Shown piece after piece: positions 25,537 to 33,849 of a DNA stretch of 64,000 bases (position 1 is the first letter of the stretch; every line of letters begins with the position of its first letter). A program made the translations under genes and the position numbers. The stretch comes from CAWGQN01 sp963824885. GTDB taxonomy: Bacteria; Actinomycetota; Actinomycetes; Actinomycetales; Microbacteriaceae. The notes under the pieces were generated by a model. That model ran no database searches. It was not told where the DNA came from and saw nothing but the letters and a program-made list of their open reading frames with translations. The stretch is taken from assembly GCA_963824885.1 (NCBI GenBank), contig CAWGQN010000002.1:1-64000 (forward strand), read 5' to 3'.

Positions 25537-27413
25537 GATGAACTCCCGATGGGCACGGTCGCAGCACGCGCATTCGAGGTCGTCGAGGTGGCCGGAGAGG
25601 CCTCTTGGCTAATGGTTCGGAGCCAGACTTCGGCGGCAATCGTCTGCTCGAGTGCGATCGTTTCAGAGTCGAATCGCATGCTATCGCTGATGCTGCTTCG
25701 AAGGGCGGCGAGATCGATGAGTCCGTGCTGTGCGAGAAGAGAATCCTCAAATAGACCGAGAAGATTGTGTCGATTTTTAGATAGCCCGTGATACACGGCG
25801 GCACTGAACTCGCCCTTCGTTGATCGCGTAAGCGACGTGCCGGTTCGAACCGATTGCATCGCGGCAACAAGCGCGGGCTTGAACGCCGTGCCCGGAACCG
25901 CATCGCGGCGAGCGATTGCGAGCGCGGCGCGAACGACCCGATCATCCATGTAGGGCACCGACAGCGAAACTCCGCTATTCTCCATCAAGCGCCGGAGGGG
26001 TCCAAGCCGTTGGCCGCCAATGCGAAGCCCCGCGATACTGAGGTGAGTCGCTCTATCCGGTGCTTGAGACGCGACGTGCGACGCGCGTTCTGTGGCAATC
26101 TCTCTCACGAAGTCGGCTGCTTGCGCGGTCGCCCAGTGGGGAAGTCGCACCGGTGGCCCCCAACTCAAGAGTGGCGTCGAGGTCGCGCTTCTCGGTGCGT
26201 CGAGGTGCATTGCTTGCTCGGCGAACCAATCGGGATAACTCTGCTGGCTCGCGAGTGCCGCGAGAACGGCACGAGGCTTCCACCGTCGAAGCCGGGCGAC
26301 GTGGCGTGCCTGCCTAATCGCGCGAATTGGCGACTCGCGGAAGAGGTCGTTCAAGTACGCGGGAACGGTTGTGAACAGCTCGTCTCCACCGAATCCCGAT
26401 ATGTGGCTCGTTGATCCGCTCGAAGCGAAGAGGCGCGAGAGGGCGCGCTTTCGCGCGTGGTTGCGTATGAGGCTGTACGGCTCGTCCGCGTCAGTGACGA
26501 CTCCGGGGTCGATGCCGCCGTCTGCCGACCAGATGTGGTCGTAGGGGTGTGGCAGTTGATCAGGGGAAAGAATCGTGAGGGGCCGACCCATGTGCCGTGC
26601 GGCCTCGGTTGCCCAGCGCGCATCGTCGTGGTTGGGATCAGCCATCGCCTCGACGAACGGCCAAAACGCCGCGCCGTGTTCGTGAAGCAGAAAACACAGC
26701 GATGTCGAATCGAGACCACCCGAGAGATCGGCGGATACGATCGGTTTTTTCTGAAGCCGGACGTGAATCGCGGCATCGAGTTCGCGTTTCAGCGCCACCG
26801 CGCCCTGGTCAATGGGCGTTGTTGCGCCGGGAGGAGTCCACCAGCGCTGTCGCGACACGTGGGTCCCACGAACCGTCAGTCGCTCGTCGGCCGGCACGCG
26901 CTCTACTCCCGTCCAGTGCGTGTGGTGCGTGATGCCGTACCCAAAGGACGGACTCAATAAGCTCCAGGCGACCATGTCGATTCGGGGCGTCGCGTGCGTC
27001 AACTGTGCTAATCGAGATGGAGAATCGGAAATCGCGTGGACCCCCGATTCGAGACGCGCGAAAAAGACCTGCCGCACGCCAGAGGCGCTTCCCTGGACAC
27101 ACGACACTGAGCCGTCTGTATAGACGATGTGGAAACTCCCGGGTTCACGTGCCGCGGAGTCGAAGAGTGTCGCGATGTCCTCGTGTCTGCGCAGCAAGTG
27201 AGCCAGGCGTCCCGGATTCACATCGGTTTCGCCGATGAGCGCAAGGCGCCTGGCGCCCACTTCTGCGTGTACGACCGGAGAGAAAGTCGCGTCAGCGATG
27301 ATCCACTCGTGTCCCGATTGAGATCGCAACACTGTTGTTCGGTGCGCGTTTGCGAGCCTGATCGACGGATTGTCGATGCGCCCAGCAAACGCGATGAACC
27401 ACGATGCGCTCAC
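25533..27413 (-). CDS. Lasso peptide isopeptide-forming cyclase (C protein, asparagine-synthetase-like)
   Basis: This enzyme adenylates the side chain of the acceptor Asp/Glu in the core and joins it to the freed N-terminal amine, threading the lasso. I choose the GTG at 27413 (MSASWFIAFAGRI): a GGAGGGGA ribosome binding site precedes it and it lies 49 bases after the precursor stop. The open frame continues upstream through the precursor but lacks support there. The 626 residues include a glutamine-amidotransferase-like N-domain lacking the usual Cys2, and an Asn-synthetase domain with the PPi loop SADLSGGLDSTSL at about residue 240. FGGDELFT and YMDDRVVRAALAI follow. Confidence 0.93.
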   Translation of the reverse strand: MSASWFIAFAGRIDNPSIRLANAHRTTVLRSQSGHEWIIADATFSPVVHAEVGARRLALIGETDVNPGRLAHLLRRHEDIATLFDSAAREPGSFHIVYTDGSVSCVQGSASGVRQVFFARLESGVHAISDSPSRLAQLTHATPRIDMVAWSLLSPSFGYGITHHTHWTGVERVPADERLTVRGTHVSRQRWWTPPGATTPIDQGAVALKRELDAAIHVRLQKKPIVSADLSGGLDSTSLCFLLHEHGAAFWPFVEAMADPNHDDARWATEAARHMGRPLTILSPDQLPHPYDHIWSADGGIDPGVVTDADEPYSLIRNHARKRALSRLFASSGSTSHISGFGGDELFTTVPAYLNDLFRESPIRAIRQARHVARLRRWKPRAVLAALASQQSYPDWFAEQAMHLDAPRSATSTPLLSWGPPVRLPHWATAQAADFVREIATERASHVASQAPDRATHLSIAGLRIGGQRLGPLRRLMENSGVSLSVPYMDDRVVRAALAIARRDAVPGTAFKPALVAAMQSVRTGTSLTRSTKGEFSAAVYHGLSKNRHNLLGLFEDSLLAQHGLIDLAALRSSISDSMRFDSETIALEQTIAAEVWLRTISQEASPATSTTSNARAATVPIGSSS

Positions 27414-27462
27414 GAAAACTCCCCTCCGGCTCGTACGTGGTGGCAATGTGGAAGGCGAGGGA

Positions 27463-27579
27463 TCAGATGATCGCTTCGCCTTCGCCGTCTTGGCTTGCCC
27501 AGCCATACCAGGCCGTAAGCTCACTGAACTTACCGATTTCGACCAGGGCGGGCACTTCGTATGAATTGTTGCTTGCCAT
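27463..27579 (-). CDS. Lasso peptide precursor (A)
   Basis: This 38-residue open frame was found directly in front of the cyclase. A strong GGGGAGGGGG site precedes its ATG. The leader has the actinobacterial lasso signature at exact spacing relative to the core: Tyr -17, Pro -14, Leu -12, Gly -8, Thr -2. Cleavage after LTA leaves WYGWASQDGEGEAII. Trp1 joined to Asp8 gives an eight-residue ring and a seven-residue tail. Core positions 7-9 offer no other acidic residue, so the ring assignment is unambiguous within known ring sizes. Trp1, Tyr2 and Trp4 are candidate prenylation sites. The peptide is too short to be found by ordinary gene callers. Confidence 0.93.
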   Translation of the reverse strand: MASNNSYEVPALVEIGKFSELTAWYGWASQDGEGEAII

Positions 27580-27721
27580 TGACTTCACCCCCTCCCCTTT
27601 GTCAAAAGGGACTTATTCTCAGCTGATCACGGCTTGTCGTTGTTGTCTAGCCCCAATATGCAGTAAAGTTCGGTTTTTCGATCAGTCTCGGCCTCCCCGC
27701 GCCGACCCAATCGCCTCCACT
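27580..27721 (-). promoter_or_regulatory. Upstream region of the lasso operon
   Basis: These 142 bases separate the LysR stop from the precursor ATG, with both genes on the minus strand. They must hold the operon promoter unless the lasso genes are read through from lysR. I see a strong ribosome binding site (27583-27597 on the complement), a TTGACA-like hexamer just before it, and palindromic TGATCA and CAGCTG words near 27621-27628, but no convincing spaced -35/-10 pair and no terminator hairpin after lysR. Confidence 0.4.
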
Positions 27722-28606
27722 TCAGTATTTGGACCCGACAATCGGAGCCGAGCGACAGCTTTCAATCAAGCTCGTGACAAACGGATTCCAGGGTCGACCC
27801 TCGGGGCCCGTGAGAAGAAGGTTGCGCTCAACGCGCCGGTCAATGGGGATCATGGTGAGTTCTTCGGGCAGCATGTGCCGAGCGAGCGACGGCACAATTG
27901 AAACGCCAATGTGCCCGGCAACCATGCTGATGAGAGTTCCTAGCTCGCGAACCTCTTGAGCGGGGACAAATGCGGAATCCTCCTCGGCGCACATCTCGAC
28001 CACGTGACGGAGGCATCCGCACGTGCACACGAGGAGGGGCTCGTTCATGAGTTCGCGAACGCTGATTTGGGGTTCGCGAGCGAACGCGTGATCGCGAGGC
28101 ACGATTGCGGAGAACGTGTCTTTCGCGATCACGACGCTGTTGGGTACTCGAGACGGCGGGTCAATCAAAATGGCGGCCTCGACGACACCGTCTTCGAGCC
28201 ACTTGACCATTTCATCGTCGTGGCCTTCCAGCAGGTGGATCGCAATGTTTGGCACGTCGTGACGCCAGTGTCGAAGCAAGTCGGGCACGAGTCCCAAACA
28301 CGCGGTTGTCGACGCGGCTAGCCTCACGGTTCCCGAACTCTGCCCGAAGTGACTCATCGATGCGACGAGAAACGATTGAGCCGATGCAATCGTCGCGCGC
28401 GCGTGTGGCAAAAGCGTGTGGCCCACGGGGGTTGGGGCGATACGTGGGTGGCGGTTCACGAGTTCCCCACCAACGACGCGCTCGAGGGTCTTGACCGCGT
28501 GCGAAATCGCGGGCTGCGTCATCGCGAGTTCGTCGGCCGCGGCGCTGAAGCCGCCCGTCTCGACAACCGAGACAAAGGCCTGCAATTGCGTCAGAGATAT
28601 TTGCAT
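27722..28606 (-). CDS. LysR-family transcriptional regulator
   Basis: This 294-residue regulator starts at ATG 28606 (MQISLTQLQAFVSVVETGG). Residues 1-60 are the winged HTH (FSAADELAMTQPAISHAVK, LERVVGGELVNRH) and the rest a periplasmic-binding-protein-like effector domain. It is divergent from the EamA transporter gene with 94 bases between them, the usual layout for a LysR controlling its neighbour. It also points toward the lasso operon 142 bases downstream, so control of that operon is possible but not shown. Confidence 0.9.
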   Translation of the reverse strand: MQISLTQLQAFVSVVETGGFSAAADELAMTQPAISHAVKTLERVVGGELVNRHPRIAPTPVGHTLLPHARATIASAQSFLVASMSHFGQSSGTVRLAASTTACLGLVPDLLRHWRHDVPNIAIHLLEGHDDEMVKWLEDGVVEAAILIDPPSRVPNSVVIAKDTFSAIVPRDHAFAREPQISVRELMNEPLLVCTCGCLRHVVEMCAEEDSAFVPAQEVRELGTLISMVAGHIGVSIVPSLARHMLPEELTMIPIDRRVERNLLLTGPEGRPWNPFVTSLIESCRSAPIVGSKY

Positions 28607-28700
28607 AAGAAATAAGAATAACAACATCAACTGTATTCATTTGTCTTTTGACTTCGCGCGCGAGAACCTGAGTGAGACGAATACCAGAAGAAGGGACCCC

Positions 28701-29720
28701 GTGGCGAGATACCCGAACGCAAGCCGCGCCACACGAAACAAGACCCTCACCCCGCTGTGGTTCACCGCGCTCGCGATTGCGTGGGGATCCAGTTTTTTCT
28801 TTATCAAGATTTCTCTTGGCGGCCTATCTCCGGCTCAAATAGTCCTGTTCCGTTTGGTCCTTGGAGCCGTCACTCTCAATGCCATTTTGTTTGCGACGCG
28901 CGGAAAATGGCCACGAGAGTGGAAGCTTCTCGGGCACCTCGCGGTTGCGGGGTTTCTCATGTGCGTGCTTCCCCTCTTGCTTTTCGCGTGGGCGGGCCAG
29001 TTCATTCCGTCGGGACTGTCAAGCATCTACAATGCGACGACGCCGCTCATGACCATAATTGTTTCCCTCGCCGTGATCCGCACGGAAAAAGGCGGTGGGT
29101 GGCGAATCGGAGGCATCCTTCTCGGTGGAGCGGGAGTTGTCATCGTTCTGGGTCCGTGGAGCCTCTTTGCCGTGGCAAGAGAGAATGCCAATTCGGGGTG
29201 GGCGCAAGCGGCGTGCTTGGCTGGGGCGGTCAGTTACGGGCTCGCGTTCGCTTACATGCGCAGGTTCGGCACGAGCCATCGCTATAGCGCCCCCTCGATT
29301 GCTGCGGCACAAGTCACCCTTTCCTCCGCGATGCTCGTGATCCCCTCGCCGCTCATTATGGCAACGCCGATGGCGTGGACTCCCTCGATTGTCGCCGCGA
29401 TGCTCGTGCTGGGGATCATTACGTCCGGAATAGCCTACATATGGATCTCATGTATTGTCTCGGCGTGGGGGGCGACCTCAACGTCAACCGTCACGTACCT
29501 CGTTCCCCTCGTCGGGGTGGTTCTCGGTGTTCTCGTTCTCGGTGAATCCTTCACGTGGAATCAGCCGGTTGGAGCAGTAATCGCGATTGTCGGCATCCTC
29601 ATTAGTCAGGGGGTGATCCGCTTTCGGCGCTTCTGCGCCCCGCGACAGTCCTTAGTGAAACAACACCGGTTCCGTCGGAGATCACGGCCCGCTCTCGCGC
29701 AAGAAGCGGCTGAGGGTTAA
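28701..29720 (+). CDS. EamA/DMT-superfamily transporter
   Basis: This 339-residue inner-membrane protein has ten expected helices in two EamA repeats (PLWFTALAIAWGSSFFFIKI at the first helix; YLVPLVGVVLGVLVLGESF in the second repeat). The GTG at 28701 follows AGAAGAAGGG. DMT transporters export or import small metabolites such as amino acids, and the substrate is not predictable. It is divergent from lysR. It is the only exporter-like gene next to the lasso operon, but family members rarely move peptides of 15 residues, so a link is speculative. Confidence 0.85.
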   Translation: MARYPNASRATRNKTLTPLWFTALAIAWGSSFFFIKISLGGLSPAQIVLFRLVLGAVTLNAILFATRGKWPREWKLLGHLAVAGFLMCVLPLLLFAWAGQFIPSGLSSIYNATTPLMTIIVSLAVIRTEKGGGWRIGGILLGGAGVVIVLGPWSLFAVARENANSGWAQAACLAGAVSYGLAFAYMRRFGTSHRYSAPSIAAAQVTLSSAMLVIPSPLIMATPMAWTPSIVAAMLVLGIITSGIAYIWISCIVSAWGATSTSTVTYLVPLVGVVLGVLVLGESFTWNQPVGAVIAIVGILISQGVIRFRRFCAPRQSLVKQHRFRRRSRPALAQEAAEG

Positions 29721-29921
29721 GGAAACTCCGATCATGAGGGTGAAACTTGGGGCGAGTGGTTGATACGGAGCCATACTTGAGAAACTATTTTCGGTCTTCG
29801 CAAATGTCGGGGTGTTTGGGGACAACTCGCTTCGACACGGCCCAAAGTAGCAACGATTTGGTCGCGCCACTAATCCCTCTTTTCTGACGCTTCTGAATCG
29901 GGTGTGGTAGTGACGAACGGG

Positions 29922-29990
29922 TGCGTCACTGCTGACGCAAGGTGGCGTGAGGGGGGCGTGTCGGGCAAGCCACGTTCCCTTCACGCCACC
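29922..29990. terminator. Tandem hairpins between the EamA gene and nucS
   Basis: TGCGTCA-CTGC-TGACGCA (29922-29939) is a perfect seven-pair stem. A second imperfect stem of about 20 pairs is formed by GGTGGCGTGA at 29941 and TCACGCCACC ending at 29990. No U-tract follows. They lie between convergent genes and could stop transcription from both sides. The rest of the gap (29721-29921) holds nothing I recognise. Confidence 0.45.
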
Positions 29991-30003
29991 GCGCCCGGCT
30001 CCG

Positions 30004-30699
30004 TCAAAAAAGTCGAGCCTCTCGATCATCGACGCCCCTCATGTGGTCGTAATCGAGAATCACGCATCGAATGTTGCGGTCTTCGGCAAGTGCGCGAGCC
30101 TGTGGCTTGATTTCTTGTGCCGCAAAGACCCCCGTGACGGGAGCCATGTGGGGGTCACGATTTAATAATTCGAGGTATCGCGAGAGTTGTTCAACCCCGT
30201 CGATGTCACCGCGTCGCTTGAGTTCGACCGCGACGGAGTGTCCAGACGGGTCTTGAGCGAGAATGTCAACCGGACCAATCGCGGTCATATATTCGCGGCG
30301 GACGAGAGTGTGGCCTTCGCCAAGGAGGTCGATTTGCTCGGCGAAAAGGCGTTGAAGAGTCGCTTCGACACCGTCTTTGACGAGACCGGGGTCAACGCCG
30401 AGATCGTGTGCCGAATCGTGCAGAATTTCGTAGAGAGAAATGACGAGCAAATCGGCCGTCTTTGCGTGGCTGACGTGCCACACTTCTCGCACTCCGGCGG
30501 CCGCAACGTCGGCGCTGGGCTCGATTGAGTGAAGACTGCACGGGGGACTCATCCAATTGAGCGGCTTATACGAGCCACCGTCCGAGTGCACCAAGACGCT
30601 CCCATCGGCCTTGATGAGAAGGACGCGTTTGGCCCGCGGTAAATGAGAACTCAACCGACCGGCATAGTCCACCGAGCAGATTGCAACAACGAGACGCAC
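30004..30699 (-). CDS. nucS: Endonuclease NucS
   Basis: NucS (EndoMS) cuts both strands at G-T, G-G and T-T mismatches and gives non-MutS mismatch repair in most actinobacteria. The 231 residues contain the nuclease residues in GPVDILAQD and VAVELKRRG and a C-terminus rich in acidic residues (DHMRGVDDREARLF), which resembles the beta-clamp-contacting tail of the family. The start is GTG 30699. It is divergent from the M13 peptidase gene. Its presence supports the actinobacterial assignment. Confidence 0.93.
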   Translation of the reverse strand: MRLVVAICSVDYAGRLSSHLPRAKRVLLIKADGSVLVHSDGGSYKPLNWMSPPCSLHSIEPSADVAAAGVREVWHVSHAKTADLLVISLYEILHDSAHDLGVDPGLVKDGVEATLQRLFAEQIDLLGEGHTLVRREYMTAIGPVDILAQDPSGHSVAVELKRRGDIDGVEQLSRYLELLNRDPHMAPVTGVFAAQEIKPQARALAEDRNIRCVILDYDHMRGVDDREARLF

Positions 30700-30764
30700 C
30701 CGTCGAGGCTACCCGGTTGACCGGCCGGCAAATCACCCGCAGTCCACCGAATATGCTTGCAGAC

Positions 30765-32771
30765 ATGAGCGCGGAGAATCGATCAAGTCTCGTCATCGAC
30801 GGCGCCGTGAGCAGCGGAATTGAGCTCGATGAGCGCGATCACGCGGTGCGGGAGCAAGACGATCTTTTTCGGCACATGAACGGTAAGTGGATTGATCGCA
30901 CGCCCATTCCAGACGACAAAGCCCGGTATGGGCCTTTTTGCATCCTCGCCGACGAAGCCGAGGCCGCTGTTCGAAAGATCGTCGACGATGCGCGCTCGGC
31001 CCCCGAAGGCACGGAGCAGCGCTCGTTCGGCGATTTATATTCGAGCTTCATTGACGAAGAGCGGGTTGAACGACTCGGCCTGGCGCCAATCCGTGACGAC
31101 CTGCGCCGAGTACAAGACATACAATCGGTCGGGGACTTTTTGGCAACAATAGCGCCGCTAGAAAAAGACGGTGCGAGCGGTTTCCTTCGGCTATTTGTTG
31201 ACAACGACCCGGGGAATCCGGAGCGCTATTGTGTCTTTGTCGAACAAGGAGGTTTGGGGCTTCCCGACGAAAGCTATTATCGCGACGAGAAATTTGCGAC
31301 CCTTCGCGAGGCATACCGGGCGCACGTCACGCGCGTGTTCGAACGTGCCGGAGAGCGCAACCCTGCGGACCGTGCGACGCTCGCAATTGGACTCGAGGTC
31401 GACATCGCGACACTCCACTGGAACAACGTTCGCTGTCGCGACAGCGTGGCGACGTACAACCCCACGTCCTGGAGCGACACGGTCAGCGCGGTGGCGCGAG
31501 AATCGCGCGGGGCTGCGAATCTCGACGTGTGGCTGGGCGCACTCGGTGCTCCGTCGGGGTCATTTGAGACCGTGGTTATTCGTCAACCGAGCTTTGTGTC
31601 GGGACTCGGTGGCCTGCTGACCGATGATCGCCTTGAAGCGTGGAAGGCGTGGCTTGAGTGGTCAATCGTACGCAGCGCGGCACCCTATCTCAGTTCAGAA
31701 TTTGTGGAGGCCAATTTCGATTTTTATGGTCGACAGCTCACCGGCGCTCGCGAATTACGCGCGCGATGGAAACGCGCGGTTGCGTTTGTCGAGGGTGCCA
31801 TGGGCGAGGCGGTGGGAAAAATTTATGTCGAGAGACACTTTCCGCCCGACGCAAAAATCAAAATGGACATTCTCGTCCGCAATCTCATCAGCGCGTATCG
31901 GGATTCAATCGCGGACAACGAGTGGATGGGGTCTGAAACCCGTGCGAGAGCGCTCGACAAGCTCTCGAGCTTTACGCCCAAAATTGGCTTTCCGACGCGG
32001 TGGCGCGACTATTCGGCCCTCACGAGCGATTCAAGCGATCTGATGGGGAATGTGCGTCGCTCGGCGCGGTTCGAATTTGATCGCCAATTGGCGAAAATTG
32101 GCGCTCCACTCGACCGTGACGAGTGGTTCATGACACCGCAAACGATCAATGCCTATTACAATCCGGGATTCAACGAGATTGTTTTTCCGGCCGCGATCCT
32201 CCAGAAGCCCTTCTTTGATCCGCTCCGAGACGACGCGGCCAATTACGGAGCGATCGGTGCGGTTATCGGCCACGAGATTGGCCATGGTTTCGACGATCAG
32301 GGATCGAAGTACGACGGGGCCGGTCGCCTCGCCGATTGGTGGACTGCGAGTGATCGAGCGGCGTTCGACGCGCGGACGCGCGCTCTCGTGGCTCAATTCA
32401 ACGAGCTTGCGCCAGCCCAAATTCCCACGCAGCACGTCAATGGCGAGCTAACGATTGGTGAAAATATTGGCGATCTTGGCGGACTTTCCATCGCGTGGAA
32501 GGCCTACCTCATTTCGCTTGAGGGCCGAAAGCCGCGCGTGATCGATGGCCTATCGGGAGCGCAACGATTCTTCTTGTCGTGGGCGCAATCGTGGCGACAA
32601 AAAGTTCGCAATGAAGAGGCCATTCGCTTACTCACGGATGACCCGCACTCACCCAACGAGTTCAGATGCAATCAAATTGTCAGAAATATCGAGCAGTACT
32701 ATGAGAGTTTTGGGGTAAAAGAGAGCGACGCTCTCTGGTTAAATCCTTCCGAACGGGTCACCATTTGGTGA
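30765..32771 (+). CDS. M13-family zinc metallopeptidase (PepO/neprilysin-like)
   Basis: This 668-residue enzyme cleaves small peptides. The N-terminal family motif is FRHMNGKWIDRTPIPDDK. Zinc residues are in VIGHEIGHGFDDQG (HExxH) and GENIGDLGGLSIAWKA (third ligand Glu). NAYYNPGFNEIVFPAAILQ is the substrate-binding NAYY region, and the C-terminus is intact (SERVTIW). There is no signal peptide, so it is probably cytoplasmic as in related actinobacteria. ATG 30765 is preferred; ATG 30753 is in frame. Confidence 0.93.
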   Translation: MSAENRSSLVIDGAVSSGIELDERDHAVREQDDLFRHMNGKWIDRTPIPDDKARYGPFCILADEAEAAVRKIVDDARSAPEGTEQRSFGDLYSSFIDEERVERLGLAPIRDDLRRVQDIQSVGDFLATIAPLEKDGASGFLRLFVDNDPGNPERYCVFVEQGGLGLPDESYYRDEKFATLREAYRAHVTRVFERAGERNPADRATLAIGLEVDIATLHWNNVRCRDSVATYNPTSWSDTVSAVARESRGAANLDVWLGALGAPSGSFETVVIRQPSFVSGLGGLLTDDRLEAWKAWLEWSIVRSAAPYLSSEFVEANFDFYGRQLTGARELRARWKRAVAFVEGAMGEAVGKIYVERHFPPDAKIKMDILVRNLISAYRDSIADNEWMGSETRARALDKLSSFTPKIGFPTRWRDYSALTSDSSDLMGNVRRSARFEFDRQLAKIGAPLDRDEWFMTPQTINAYYNPGFNEIVFPAAILQKPFFDPLRDDAANYGAIGAVIGHEIGHGFDDQGSKYDGAGRLADWWTASDRAAFDARTRALVAQFNELAPAQIPTQHVNGELTIGENIGDLGGLSIAWKAYLISLEGRKPRVIDGLSGAQRFFLSWAQSWRQKVRNEEAIRLLTDDPHSPNEFRCNQIVRNIEQYYESFGVKESDALWLNPSERVTIW

Positions 32772-32855
32772 CCCCCGCAGAATCAGCGTGTGTTGCCGGG
32801 GGGCGACTGGAGGAACACGCTGTCATCAGTACCATGGAGGAGTTTGTCACTCGCG

Positions 32856-33764
32856 ATGGTTACCCCCCTGCATGAAATTTCCCGACGCGCACGCGAAAAT
32901 TCCCTCCTTCGCGCGCGACACCGCGGTCTTGACGCGCGGTCGTCATTTGCTCGCGGATTTGACGCTCTCGGGTCTCTCGCGCTCGAGGGTGTTCAAGTTT
33001 CGGCTCGCGCGACCGACTTGACAACCTCCGGCGTTCTCTTTTCTGCCGATGATTACGTCGTCATGCCGACGGCGAGTATCGGCAAGGTGCTCTTGCTCGT
33101 GGAAGTTGCGGCTCGGTTGGGGGGAAACAAAGCCGGTCGTGAAGAACGTCTCGAACGCTCGCACGGCGACGCCGTCGGTGCGTCAGGAATCTGGCAGCAC
33201 CTCCACGTCAATGCGCTTCCCATCGCCGACCTCGCGGCGCTCGTGGGGGCGACGAACGACAATCTCGCGACCAACGTGTTACTCCGGAGAATTGGCCTTG
33301 ATGCCGTGCGACGGCGAACCGAATCGCTCGGTCTCAAACGGACGGCGCTCCTCGATCTCGTTCGCGATCATCGTGGTCCCGACGACGCGCCTCAGCTGTC
33401 GGTTGGCTCGGCAAACGAATTGACGTGGCTTCTCGCGGCGCTCGCTCGCGGCGAAATCGTGGACAACGGCACGAGCCAGCGAGTCGTCGGTTGGCTTTCT
33501 CTGAATACCGATCTTTCGATGGTGGCGTCGGCCTTCGGGCTGGACCCGCTTGCCCATCAAACCGGAGACCACGGCATCCTTCTCGTCAACCAGACCGGAA
33601 CCGACGGCGGAGTCAGAAGTGAGGTGGGTGTTTTACGCGGTCCGCGCGCCGCCGTCACCTACGCCGTGTCGATGTATTTCGACGACTCCCAATTGCCGGT
33701 TCGCCTCGGGGTGCTCGACGCAATGCGCACGATTGGTCTCGATCTGCTCGATTACGTGCACTAG
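32856..33764 (+). CDS. Class A beta-lactamase-like serine hydrolase
   Basis: This protein of about 302 residues has a beta-lactamase-related fold. The active-site SxxK is in PTASIGKVLLLVE and an SDN-like loop in GATNDNLATNVLLRR. The third box reads NQTGTDGG where class A enzymes have K-T-G, so Lys is replaced by Gln and true beta-lactamase activity is doubtful. No signal peptide is seen from ATG 32856, and upstream starts do not add one. A role as a peptidase or esterase is equally possible. Confidence 0.75.
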   Translation: MVTPLHEISRRARENSLLRARHRGLDARSSFARGFDALGSLALEGVQVSARATDLTTSGVLFSADDYVVMPTASIGKVLLLVEVAARLGGNKAGREERLERSHGDAVGASGIWQHLHVNALPIADLAALVGATNDNLATNVLLRRIGLDAVRRRTESLGLKRTALLDLVRDHRGPDDAPQLSVGSANELTWLLAALARGEIVDNGTSQRVVGWLSLNTDLSMVASAFGLDPLAHQTGDHGILLVNQTGTDGGVRSEVGVLRGPRAAVTYAVSMYFDDSQLPVRLGVLDAMRTIGLDLLDYVH

Positions 33765-33849
33765 GCGGTGATTGGTTCGCGGGGGCCGCATAGACTGGCG
33801 ACATTCACGATCAGGCATCCGGCCGGGTCCACTGAAAATTGGAGGTTCC

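Noticed and set aside
27580..27721. Second lasso precursor
   Set aside because: No other short frame with the Y-P-L-G-T leader spacing was found on either strand near the cluster.
29682..30029. 115-codon minus-strand frame between EamA and nucS
   Set aside because: No domain, no ribosome binding site, and it runs through two hairpins and into nucS.
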